Of a DNA stretch of 21,186 nucleotides, positions 8,502 through 15,361 are shown piece by piece. The stretch lies in the IMG/VR virus record IMGVR_UViG_3300030101_001464, positions 1 to 21,186 of that record; one strand, given 5' to 3'. Position numbers and translations under genes: made by a program. Under the pieces are notes generated by a model, which saw only the letters and a list, made by a program, of their open reading frames with translations, was not told where the DNA came from and did no database searches. Each line of letters starts with the position of its first letter. The first letter of the stretch is position 1. Source of the DNA: a virus.

Positions 8502-9209
8502 ATGGGAACAATAGAAAAAATCTTAAATATCTTAAAAATGAAAAATGAACCAAAATCTTATAGCGTAAAATTCTACGCTGAAATGAAATTAGACGATGGT
8601 CGTATTATTGCTACGGAAGATGAGCAATTTATGATTGGCTCTAAAGTATTTGCTGTTGGAGATGATGGTGAAGCGTCTGCATTAGAAGCAGGTAGCTACA
8701 CTATGGAAAATGGCAACAAAATGACAATCGGAGATAAATCTGAAATCCTTGACTTAGGAGAAGAAAAAGAAGCTGAAGATGTTGAAGCATCTGAGGAAGA
8801 ACTTTCTGAAGAAGTAAAAGAAGAAACAAAAGAAGAGTTTGATGAGCCAGGTGAAACTCCTGCTGAAAAAGCTGATTGGGCAGAAACTTACGAAAAGTTA
8901 AAAGATAGAGTTGCTGAATTAGAAGATAAAGTTTTTGGCAAAAAAGCAGAAGAAGAAACAGAAGAACTTTCTGCTGAAGAAAATACAGAAGAAGTAAAAG
9001 AAGAAGATAAAACAGAAATGAGTTCAGAAGTTATAGGGGAACTTATGACACAAATAGAAGAACTTAAAGGTAAAATAGTAGAATTGAGTGGCGAACCTGC
9101 TACGGAAGGTATTTCATACAATCCTGAAGGAACAAACACTACTTCTACTATGGATTTGGCTAAACTTTCAGCAGATGAAAGGGCAGCGTATTATATTAAC
9201 ACTAAATAA
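8502..9209 (+). CDS. acidic scaffold-like protein upstream of the capsid gene
   Basis: This 235-residue protein probably scaffolds prohead assembly. Residues about 15-85 form a small beta domain with repeated Gly turns (MKLDDGRIIATEDEQFMIGS, SYTMENGNKMTIGDKSEILD). Residues 86-190 are extremely Glu-rich with few hydrophobics except an amphipathic coiled coil (WAETYEKLKDRVAELEDKVFG), and a second coiled coil (GELMTQIEELKGKIVELSGE) follows. A C-terminal stretch (LSADERAAYYINTK) ends eight bases before the capsid gene. Scaffolds are typically acidic, helical, and encoded between protease and capsid, all of which apply. The N-terminal beta domain is unusual for a pure scaffold and might remain in the virion after proteolysis. 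The identification rests on position and composition. Confidence 0.65.
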   Translation: MGTIEKILNILKMKNEPKSYSVKFYAEMKLDDGRIIATEDEQFMIGSKVFAVGDDGEASALEAGSYTMENGNKMTIGDKSEILDLGEEKEAEDVEASEEELSEEVKEETKEEFDEPGETPAEKADWAETYEKLKDRVAELEDKVFGKKAEEETEELSAEENTEEVKEEDKTEMSSEVIGELMTQIEELKGKIVELSGEPATEGISYNPEGTNTTSTMDLAKLSADERAAYYINTK

Positions 9210-9217
9210 TTTTAAAA

Positions 9218-10216
9218 ATGGCAAATAAAAAATCTGCTCTATTGAGCAAAAGACGTGATTTTGATATCACAGTAAATCCTGCTACTACTTATGCAGGAGA
9301 ACAAGCGTTGCCTTATGTTACTGCTGCGGTCAAATCTAACGACACGATTGCAAAAGGATATGTAAGACAAATGGATGGTTTAACAAGTAAAGCGGTAATT
9401 AGTAGTTTAGTTACTACTGACCCTATTGTAGCTGCTGCGTGTGCATTTAATGATGCAGGTACTACTACATTAGGAGAAAGAGTGCTTACTGTAACTGATT
9501 TAAAAGTAAATCGTGAGGTATGCCGAAAAACTCTTTATCCTACTTGGGTTGGAAAAAATATGACTCAAAATGGTGGACTTCCACAATCATTTGAAGATTT
9601 CTTGTTACAAGTTGTAGCAGGTCAAGCAGCTGCACAAATAGAAAACGGTATTTGGGTTGCAGATGCAAATAATATTTTTGGTGCAGGATTCTTGTCTGAT
9701 GACGGTGTATTCGACCAAAATGGTCTTAATGCTTCAGCTTGTGCAGACTTTACACAAGTAACAATGAATACTGGAGCAGCTACTACAGCAGCTAATATAG
9801 ATGATGCTTTAGCAACAGTATATGCTAGTGTAACAGGTACTCATCCAGGATTAGAATTTAAACAAGGGTTTGGTTTCTATATGAACAACAAAATGTTTAG
9901 TTTCTATGCACAATTCTTAGCAGGTACAGCTAATGGACAAGGTATTAACAATTTAGGTTTAACACTATCTCCTGATGGTTTATCTTATTTAGGACACCCT
10001 ATTTACAGATGTCCTGGTATGCCAGATGATGCTATTGTTGCAACTTATAAAGACAACTTAGTAGTAGGTTCTAATTTAGGAACTGATATGTTAGAAGCTT
10101 CTATCATACCTACTTACCTTTATGATGGCTCAGACAACATTAGAGTTGTAATGAACTTTGGAATTGGTGTTCAATCAGGAATTGGAACTGACGGAGTAGT
10201 TGGTTGCATATTCTAA
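9218..10216 (+). CDS. major capsid protein, HK97-fold
   Basis: This 332-residue protein lies directly after the scaffold gene and before a strong terminator, as expected for the most abundant virion protein. It starts with a short basic arm (MANKKSALLSKRRDFDI), has no membrane segment, and alternates helices and strands. A likely spine helix region contains FEDFLLQVVAGQAAAQIENG (about residues 128-147). The C-terminal half has the A-domain-like pattern FYMNNKMFSFYAQFLAG ... GLSYLGHPIYRCPGMPDDAIV, in which a strand leads into a G-x-P-I-Y turn common in HK97-fold capsids of Bacteroidota phages, and ends in beta strands (IRVVMNFGIGVQ). It has four Cys residues and no N-terminal delta domain, which fits a separate scaffold. 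A structural search could separate it from other shell proteins, but the context is strong. Confidence 0.85.
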   Translation: MANKKSALLSKRRDFDITVNPATTYAGEQALPYVTAAVKSNDTIAKGYVRQMDGLTSKAVISSLVTTDPIVAAACAFNDAGTTTLGERVLTVTDLKVNREVCRKTLYPTWVGKNMTQNGGLPQSFEDFLLQVVAGQAAAQIENGIWVADANNIFGAGFLSDDGVFDQNGLNASACADFTQVTMNTGAATTAANIDDALATVYASVTGTHPGLEFKQGFGFYMNNKMFSFYAQFLAGTANGQGINNLGLTLSPDGLSYLGHPIYRCPGMPDDAIVATYKDNLVVGSNLGTDMLEASIIPTYLYDGSDNIRVVMNFGIGVQSGIGTDGVVGCIF

Positions 10217-10229
10217 AATGACCTTAAAT

Positions 10230-10256
10230 AGGGGGTTGAAATATACCCCCTTTTTA
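10230..10256 (+). terminator. intrinsic terminator after the capsid gene
   Basis: AGGGGGT (10230-10236) pairs with ACCCCCT (10245-10251) around an eight-base loop and is followed by a T run (10251-10255). Five consecutive G-C pairs in otherwise A+T-rich DNA make this unmistakable. It ends the scaffold-capsid transcript. Confidence 0.9.
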
Positions 10257-10280
10257 TTAACCTTTTAATAATATAATAAT

Positions 10281-10874
10281 ATGGCTTGTGATATAACAAG
10301 AGGACGATTGATAGATTGCAAAGATAGTATAGGTGGTTTAAAAGCTATTTATATTGCTAAATCATACAGCAACAATGTTTCTGCTGTGGCTACAATCAAT
10401 ACTACTGAAATGACAACAGCAGGTTTTGCTACTTGGTCTTGTTGCGGTGGTACGGTTGAAGTCTTTAAATATGATTTAGTACAGAATCTTTCTAGTCTTA
10501 CGGTTAATATAAATTCTGATAATGCTAATGGTACTACTTTCTTTGAGCAAACACTTTCTGTAGTTTTACAAAAAATAGACCACGATATGACTAATGAATT
10601 AAGACTTATGGCTTATTCAAGAAGTCAAATCTTTGTTCAAGATGCTAACGACAATGTTTATTTATTAGGAATAGACGGTGGTTGTTATGTAACTGGTGGC
10701 ACAGTAGTAACAGGAACTGCTAAAGGAGATATGAGTGGATACACAATAGAATGGGGTGCAGAAGAAAAGAACGCTTTAATACAGCTTCCTGCTAGTGCAG
10801 GTGCTGCTACAGCTAAATATCCATTCGATGGATTAACTGATGAAGCTAACTTAACTATTACTGTAGGAACTTAA
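10281..10874 (+). CDS. probable major tail tube protein (197 aa)
   Basis: This 197-residue protein is Thr/Gly-rich and mostly beta, without membrane segments. It opens with MACDITRGRLIDCKDSIGG, a Cys-containing start I associate with tail tube proteins of Bacteroidota phages, and its centre FFEQTLSVVLQKIDHDMTNELRLM would be the long strand-helix element of the tube fold, followed by YLLGIDGGCYVTGG and an E-W-G-A-E-E-K-N loop. It is the only gene between two strong intrinsic terminators, so it has its own transcription unit and is probably highly expressed, as a tube subunit must be. Its start region (CCTTTTAATAATATAATAAT before the ATG) is A/T-rich but lacks the AAACAA box. Alternative: a second capsid or decoration protein, since it follows the capsid gene directly. 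Confidence 0.62.
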   Translation: MACDITRGRLIDCKDSIGGLKAIYIAKSYSNNVSAVATINTTEMTTAGFATWSCCGGTVEVFKYDLVQNLSSLTVNINSDNANGTTFFEQTLSVVLQKIDHDMTNELRLMAYSRSQIFVQDANDNVYLLGIDGGCYVTGGTVVTGTAKGDMSGYTIEWGAEEKNALIQLPASAGAATAKYPFDGLTDEANLTITVGT

Positions 10875-10896
10875 TCGTTACTCTAAATAGATAAAG

Positions 10897-10921
10897 AAAG
10901 GGGTTTTATGCCCCTTTTTTT
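10897..10921 (+). terminator. intrinsic terminator after the tail tube gene
   Basis: AAAGGGG (10897-10903) pairs with CCCCTTT (10911-10917) around a seven-base loop, and a run of eight to nine Ts (10915 onward) follows. It closes the single-gene unit of the 197-aa protein and lies just before the third conserved intergenic element. Confidence 0.9.
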
Positions 10922-10931
10922 GTACATTAAA

Positions 10932-10960
10932 AAACAATATCCTAACTTTTATATTTATAA
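10932..10960 (+). promoter_or_regulatory. conserved composite element AAACAA-N10-TTTATATTTATAA, copy 3
   Basis: AAACAA is at 10932-10937 and TTTATATTTATAA at 10948-10960, again exactly ten bases apart; the next ATG is nine bases further (five in the other two copies). It follows directly after a terminator, where a new promoter is needed, which favours a transcriptional rather than translational function. It would drive the portal-containing unit. Confidence 0.6.
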
Positions 10961-10969
10961 TAAAATACT

Positions 10970-11140
10970 ATGGCTTGGAAACTTAAAAAAGAATGGGAAG
11001 GTAAAAGTGTTGATAATATCAATATCCCATTAGATGAATTAACACAAAAGCAAATACAAGGATTGAACGAAAGTATTAGAAATAGTTTATTTGTAGAAGA
11101 AAAACCTAAAAAGAAAAAGAATAGTGGCTTGGCGAATTAA
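10970..11140 (+). CDS. small hypothetical protein (56 aa) opening the portal operon
   Basis: A 56-codon frame begins at ATG nine bases after the third conserved element and ends with TAA inside the next small gene. The product starts MAWKLKKEWEGKSVDNI, has a helical centre (LDELTQKQIQGLNESIRNSL) and ends with a Lys cluster (EKPKKKKNSG). I do not recognise the family. Similar short proteins of the form M-A-W-K-[LI]-K-K-x-W can follow capsid genes in Bacteroidota phages, where they are unassigned. Position after a dedicated promoter-like element and tight overlap with the next gene argue that it is real. A minor head or connector role is inference. Confidence 0.65.
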   Translation: MAWKLKKEWEGKSVDNINIPLDELTQKQIQGLNESIRNSLFVEEKPKKKKNSGLAN

Positions 11141-11255
11141 ACCAGAATACGCAGACAAATTTATAGGAGATATAAATAATTTTGATAGTGATGCTTTAGA
11201 TTCATTAAAATTAAATTATCCTGAATTAATGAATAAATACTTTATAGAACAATGA
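11124..11255 (+). CDS. small hypothetical protein (43 aa), GTG start
   Basis: The 43-codon frame starts with GTG inside the end of the preceding gene (17-base overlap) and ends with TGA overlapping the next ATG (ATGA). The sequence starts (V/M)AWRIKPEYADKFIGDI and ends LNYPELMNKYFIEQ, so it is acidic and probably helical. Its beginning A-W-R-I-K echoes the M-A-W-K-L-K of the gene before it, which hints at a duplication of a short interaction motif, though the remainder differs. No ATG is available in this frame before the C-terminal Met. Function unknown. Confidence 0.6.
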   Translation: MAWRIKPEYADKFIGDINNFDSDALDSLKLNYPELMNKYFIEQ

Positions 11256-11695
11256 TTCAAAATTTTGCATCTAGTAGTAATGTGGCATTTGCAGCTTATG
11301 TCAATATATATGATATAGTTAGCACAATTACTTATACTCCTTTATGGGTAATTAAAAGCCAATTAACAAGAAAAGAAAAAGCATTTATTCCTACTATTTT
11401 TAGTCAAACAACTAAGCCACGAGCAGCTTTATTTTTTTATCAACTTAGAAATGATGTAGCAGATGAAAATTTAACAACTGGTCTTATATTTATAGGAGAT
11501 ACTGATTATCCTTTAGGATTTTATGATTTAGAAATATATAATAATTCTTCTGCTTCTAATCTTGATAAGTCAGGATTAACAAAATTATACACAGGATTAT
11601 TTAATGTAAGAGGCGGAACAAATAGAGAGTCAGTAACATACTCAGAATACAAAACTAATGACGCAGACACAGAAAGCGTTTATGTAACAATATAA
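11252..11695 (+). CDS. hypothetical structural protein (147 aa) upstream of the portal gene
   Basis: This 147-residue protein has no signal, membrane or catalytic motif and looks entirely beta-structured. The second half (FIGDTDYPLGFYDLEIYNNS, LTKLYTGLFNVRGG, VTYSEYKTNDADTESVYVTI) has the pattern of alternating aromatic and polar residues seen in phage neck or decoration proteins, and the ending N-D-A-D-T-x-S-V-Y is one I associate with Bacteroidota phages. It overlaps the preceding gene by four bases (ATGA) and ends two bases before the portal ATG. A minor virion role is likely from context; a specific one cannot be given. Confidence 0.5.
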   Translation: MIQNFASSSNVAFAAYVNIYDIVSTITYTPLWVIKSQLTRKEKAFIPTIFSQTTKPRAALFFYQLRNDVADENLTTGLIFIGDTDYPLGFYDLEIYNNSSASNLDKSGLTKLYTGLFNVRGGTNRESVTYSEYKTNDADTESVYVTI

Positions 11696-11697
11696 TT

Positions 11698-13854
11698 ATG
11701 AATTTAGATTTAGTAAAATTAAGCCACTATAACATACCTCATTTAGTAGAAGATACTAAGAATGACTGGGTAAATTTCGGACAAGATAACTTATACCCTA
11801 ACTATCTACTAGAACTATTCTTAGGAAGTGCTATTAATGGTGCTTTAGTTAAGTCAATAGGTGCTATGATATATGGCGAAGGATTAGCTGCTACCAATGC
11901 AGATGACAACACAGACACAAAAGAATCTTATTTGCGACTTACAGAGCTTTTACATAATTCTGATGATGATGTATTAAAAGACCTAGCGATGGACTTAAAG
12001 CTATTTGGAGGGTGTTATGTTAATGTCATTTGGTCTAGGGATAGAAGTAAGATAGCTAAAATGTTACATATTCCTGCTCAATATATCCGTAGTGGTAAAA
12101 TGATAGACGGAGAAATAAGACACTACTACTACTCTGCTGATTGGTCTAAAACAAGAAAAGCAGAATACAAACCAAGAGCATATCCTGCATTTAATACAGA
12201 AGATAGAACACAAGCTAGTCAGATTTTAATGATTAGAGATAAAAACCCTGCTTTATTCTATGGCTTTGCTCCTGATTATGTAGCTGCTACTGACTGGATT
12301 CAAATGGAATTAGAGATTGCTCAGTTTCATTTATCTAATATAACGTCAGGAATGACTCCTAGTATGCACGTTGGATTCTCTAACGGTATACCTACTGAAG
12401 AAGAAAGAAGAACTATAGAAAGACAATTAAACGCTAAATTTGCAGGTAGTGGTAATGCAGGTAAAATACTTATTACTTTTAATGACGGTAAAGAAACTGC
12501 ACCTGTTATAGAACCTATCCAAATGAATGACGCTCAGTCAGCTTGGGAGGGTATGAGTAAACAAGCCGTTAATCAAATCTTAGCAGGACATAGAGTTACA
12601 TCACCAATCCTTTTTGGAATACGTGGAGAAGGTGGTGGACTTGGTAATAATGCTGACGAACTGAGGGATGCATATTCATTATTTAATAATTCAATCATCA
12701 TTCCCTTCCAGAATACGCTTTTAAAGGGTTTAGAGAAGATATTTAGAGTTAATGACATAAACCTTGATTTGTACTTTAAATCGCTTAAACCTGCTGATTT
12801 CATTGATTTAGAAGTTACTAAGACACAATCTGAAGAAGACCAAGAAAAAGAAGGTGTTACAAAAGAAGATATAAATACAGAAGAATTAAAACACGAATTT
12901 AAAGACTTACAAGACATAGACACTAAACCTACAGGTGGTATGGTAGAAGAAGCTATAAAAGGTTTAGAATGGCGAAGAGAATATGGCAGAGGAGGGACTC
13001 AGGTAGCTGTCGCAAGAGCCACAAACATAAAAAACGGTGACAATCTTAGTTTAGACACTATCTCTCGTATGAACAGTTTTTTTGCAAGGCACGAAGTAGA
13101 TAAACAAGCTGAAGGTTTTTATCCTGGAGAAGAAGGATATCCAAGTGCAGGTAGAATAGCTTGGGCATTATGGGGAGGCGATGCAGGACAAAGTTGGGCA
13201 AAAAAAAAAGTTAAAGAAATAGAGGGCGTTAGAGCTGACTTATCAGATGACGAATTTGACGATGTATTTAACGCTTTAAAAGGAGAAAAGATAGATTTAG
13301 ATGAATGGGAAGTAGTAGATGAGCAAGATTATGTAGATGACTACGAGGATTGGGCAGATACATTTATAATGCCTAAAGAAAAAAAAGAGTTTGCAGATGA
13401 AATATCAGCAAAACCTGACGGATTTAGTTATTTAGATAAATCATATTATAAAATACGATTTAAGTATTTTAAAAAGAGTAAAAGAACAACTAAAACAGGA
13501 ACATCAAGATTGTTTTGTAGAAATATGATGAGATTATCAGGAGAAGGAACTGTATATAGATTAGAAGATATTGACGCAGCTAGTAGAGCAGGTGTTAATA
13601 AACAACTAGGACATAAAGGTAGAAAGTATGACCTTTTCAAGTTCAAAGGAGGAGTTTGGTGTACTCACGCCTGGAAGATAGTTTTATATCGCCTTAAAGC
13701 AGGTAGTGAGCTAAAAGAAGGACAGGGATTAGATGACTATAAAAAAACATCATCAATACCTAAAACTTACGAGCCAAAACCAAGAGGAATAAAGGACGCA
13801 GTTCAAGCAGCAAACGCAAGTAATAATTGGTGGAAATATCCAGGTAGAAAATAA
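11698..13854 (+). CDS. portal protein with two additional C-terminal domains (718 aa)
   Basis: Residues 1 to about 385 are a portal: VNFGQDNLYPNYLLELF near the start, an N-terminal helical wing (LKDLAMDLKLFGGCYVNVIW), the strand IRSGKMIDGEIRHYYYSADW, the stem-like helix region QMELEIAQFHLSNITSGMTP and the crown-side block ILAGHRVTSPILFGIRGEGG. An acidic linker follows. Residues about 420-511 form a second domain with WRREYGRGGTQVAVARA, TISRMNSFFARHEVDKQ and GYPSAGRIAWALWGGDAG, known to me from marine phage protease or portal fusions. After another acidic linker, residues about 573-690 form a third domain with LFC (Cys607), YRLEDID, and KGGVWCTHAW (Cys655, His657). Portals are usually 400-550 residues. 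It lies downstream of the capsid gene, which is unusual. The functions of both appended domains are unknown. Confidence 0.88.
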   Translation: MNLDLVKLSHYNIPHLVEDTKNDWVNFGQDNLYPNYLLELFLGSAINGALVKSIGAMIYGEGLAATNADDNTDTKESYLRLTELLHNSDDDVLKDLAMDLKLFGGCYVNVIWSRDRSKIAKMLHIPAQYIRSGKMIDGEIRHYYYSADWSKTRKAEYKPRAYPAFNTEDRTQASQILMIRDKNPALFYGFAPDYVAATDWIQMELEIAQFHLSNITSGMTPSMHVGFSNGIPTEEERRTIERQLNAKFAGSGNAGKILITFNDGKETAPVIEPIQMNDAQSAWEGMSKQAVNQILAGHRVTSPILFGIRGEGGGLGNNADELRDAYSLFNNSIIIPFQNTLLKGLEKIFRVNDINLDLYFKSLKPADFIDLEVTKTQSEEDQEKEGVTKEDINTEELKHEFKDLQDIDTKPTGGMVEEAIKGLEWRREYGRGGTQVAVARATNIKNGDNLSLDTISRMNSFFARHEVDKQAEGFYPGEEGYPSAGRIAWALWGGDAGQSWAKKKVKEIEGVRADLSDDEFDDVFNALKGEKIDLDEWEVVDEQDYVDDYEDWADTFIMPKEKKEFADEISAKPDGFSYLDKSYYKIRFKYFKKSKRTTKTGTSRLFCRNMMRLSGEGTVYRLEDIDAASRAGVNKQLGHKGRKYDLFKFKGGVWCTHAWKIVLYRLKAGSELKEGQGLDDYKKTSSIPKTYEPKPRGIKDAVQAANASNNWWKYPGRK

Positions 13855-13863
13855 ATTAAAATT

Positions 13864-14181
13864 ATGGCATTAGAAATAGCATATACAAGTTCACACGGTG
13901 TAGAATCTCAAGAGGCATACCACCGTATATATAAAATAGTTTATAACGTAAGAAAAACAACCTCAGCTACTGCTTATGCAGAAGTTTATTATAATAATAA
14001 AGCAAGGACTTCAGGATTTGACCCTATTGATACAGTTGAGTTTGATTTTGTTATGGATGTATCAGGTAAAGGTGAAGAGCCAGTAACACAAGCATATAAT
14101 TCTTTGAAAACTAAAGCAGTAGTTAAAGATAATAGAGGTAAGACTAAATCACTAGATTATTCAAAAGCTAAAGACGTTTAA
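13864..14181 (+). CDS. hypothetical structural protein (105 aa)
   Basis: A 105-residue protein, beta-rich at first (AYHRIYKIVYNVRKTTSATAY, then AEVYYNNKARTSG) with a conserved-looking acidic strand (VEFDFVMD) and a C-terminal helical or coiled part ending in Lys/Asp-rich sequence. No signal peptide. It sits nine bases after the portal and two bases before the adaptor, the place for small connector or decoration proteins. The family is not recognised; a virion or assembly role is inferred from context only. Confidence 0.5.
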   Translation: MALEIAYTSSHGVESQEAYHRIYKIVYNVRKTTSATAYAEVYYNNKARTSGFDPIDTVEFDFVMDVSGKGEEPVTQAYNSLKTKAVVKDNRGKTKSLDYSKAKDV

Positions 14182-14183
14182 AT

Positions 14184-14768
14184 ATGGCAATACAACACAC
14201 ATTATTTATATCAGCAACAAGATTAAAAAAAGATACGGCTTTAGGTGGCTCAGTAGATGACAACCTTATAATGCCTTATATTCTATTAGCTCAGGATATG
14301 AACATATTACCTGTTCTTGGAACTGATTTATACGAAGCTCTTAAAACTAAAATAAATGGAGGTACTCTAACAGGAGATTATAAGACCTTAATGGAAACCT
14401 ATATACAACCTGCATTAGTTCAATTTTCATTTTCTCAACTAGCACCTTATTTAAGGTTACGTTTTGTTAATAATGCAGTTGTAGTAATGGGAGCAACAGA
14501 ACAATCTTCTAGTGCTACTTATGATGATATAAAGCCATTAATGGATACGGCTACAGATGCTGCACAGTTTTATAGACAAAGATTGATAGATTATTTAACA
14601 GACAAAGGTAGTTCAGCATTTCCTGAATATGCTAGTAATAATGATGCAGGAGAAATGTCTCCTACTACAAGAAACTACTACGCAGGAATGAATCTTGATG
14701 TAGCACCAATAAGTAATAGAATGAAGAACTTTTTACAAGGAGCAAACATTACTACTTATGACTGTTAA
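14184..14768 (+). CDS. head-tail connector / adaptor protein
   Basis: This 194-residue mainly helical protein probably docks beneath the portal. The N-terminal two-thirds has the head-tail adaptor pattern: ISATRLKKDTALGGSVDDNLI, then MPYILLAQDMNILPVLGTDLYEAL (an L-G-T-x-L-Y-[ED]-x-L motif), then a YKTLMETYIQPALVQFSFSQ helix in which Y-I-x-P-A-L is typical, and a further helix with FYRQRLIDYL. These features match an adaptor family common in Bacteroidota phages and resemble gp6/gp15-like connectors. It follows portal and the 105-aa protein, the usual order. The C-terminus (MKNFLQGANITTYDC) is unremarkable. The family name is not certain. Confidence 0.65.
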   Translation: MAIQHTLFISATRLKKDTALGGSVDDNLIMPYILLAQDMNILPVLGTDLYEALKTKINGGTLTGDYKTLMETYIQPALVQFSFSQLAPYLRLRFVNNAVVVMGATEQSSSATYDDIKPLMDTATDAAQFYRQRLIDYLTDKGSSAFPEYASNNDAGEMSPTTRNYYAGMNLDVAPISNRMKNFLQGANITTYDC

Positions 14769-14836
14769 GAGAAGAACATATCCGAGTAGCTTGGAGAATT
14801 TTAAAAAGTTAAAAAATTATATTAAAAAATTAAATA

Positions 14837-15361
14837 ATGGCAGGACAAAGATTAACCGACAAATCAGGACTAGCACAGCAACCAGCAAAGGATGATTTAT
14901 TAATGGTTGTAGATGCCTCAGATACAACTGGGTCAGCACAGGGAACAAGTAAAAGAATAGAAGCTAAAAATGTTATAGCTGTAGAGTCAGTTTCTCTATC
15001 TAATGCACAAGTTTTAGCACTACATACTACTCCTGTAGAGTTAATAGCTGCACCTGGTAGTGGTTTGGGCATTATGTTTCATAACATTTTAGTTGATGGT
15101 ATTTATGTTAGTAGCACAGAAACAAATAGACAAGCATTAGTATTTGCTTATGGAAATCCTAGTTTAAGTGGTGGCAATACGTTTGGTACTTTACACAGGT
15201 GGATGTTTGGTAGGACAGCTAGTAATACCAATAGTATATTTATGGAGCCTATATCGGGTGTTTATTTCGACAATCAACCTCTAAAGGTAAATTCAGACGG
15301 AGCTTTTTCTGCTGATTTTACTGCAGTTATACATATATCTTATACAATAATAAAACTATGA
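14837..15361 (+). CDS. fibre or decoration-like protein with DASDTTGSAQGTSK motif
   Basis: This 174-residue protein begins with MAGQRLTDKSGLAQQPAKDD followed by LLMVVDASDTTGSAQGTSKRI, a short N-terminal module I know from many phage fibre and decoration proteins, where D-x-S-D-T-T-x-S-x-x-G-T-S-K precedes a helix. Residues about 60-174 form a compact beta domain (VELIAAPGSGLGIMFHNILV ... VYFDNQPLKVNSDGAFSADF), similar in design to small trimeric head-fibre or tail-fibre tips. No signal peptide. A 68-base gap with runs of A and T precedes it (LD not a motif match to the conserved element). Its stop overlaps the start of the next gene (ATGA). Whether it decorates head or tail cannot be told from sequence. 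Confidence 0.6.
   Translation: MAGQRLTDKSGLAQQPAKDDLLMVVDASDTTGSAQGTSKRIEAKNVIAVESVSLSNAQVLALHTTPVELIAAPGSGLGIMFHNILVDGIYVSSTETNRQALVFAYGNPSLSGGNTFGTLHRWMFGRTASNTNSIFMEPISGVYFDNQPLKVNSDGAFSADFTAVIHISYTIIKL

Noticed and set aside
10257-10280. Fourth copy of the composite element before the tail tube gene
   Set aside because: The stretch is A/T-rich (TTTTAATAATATAAT), but the AAACAA box and the TATATTTA core are absent.
11461-11520. TTATATTTATAGG inside the 147-aa gene as another element copy
   Set aside because: It lies in coding sequence, and no AAACAA box stands ten bases upstream.
14758-14895. 45-codon frame (MTVKRRTYPSSLENF...) between adaptor and fibre-like genes
   Set aside because: It overlaps the next gene by 59 bases and ends in a low-complexity Thr/Ser stretch that only mirrors the neighbouring frame. 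It could be real, but support is too weak.
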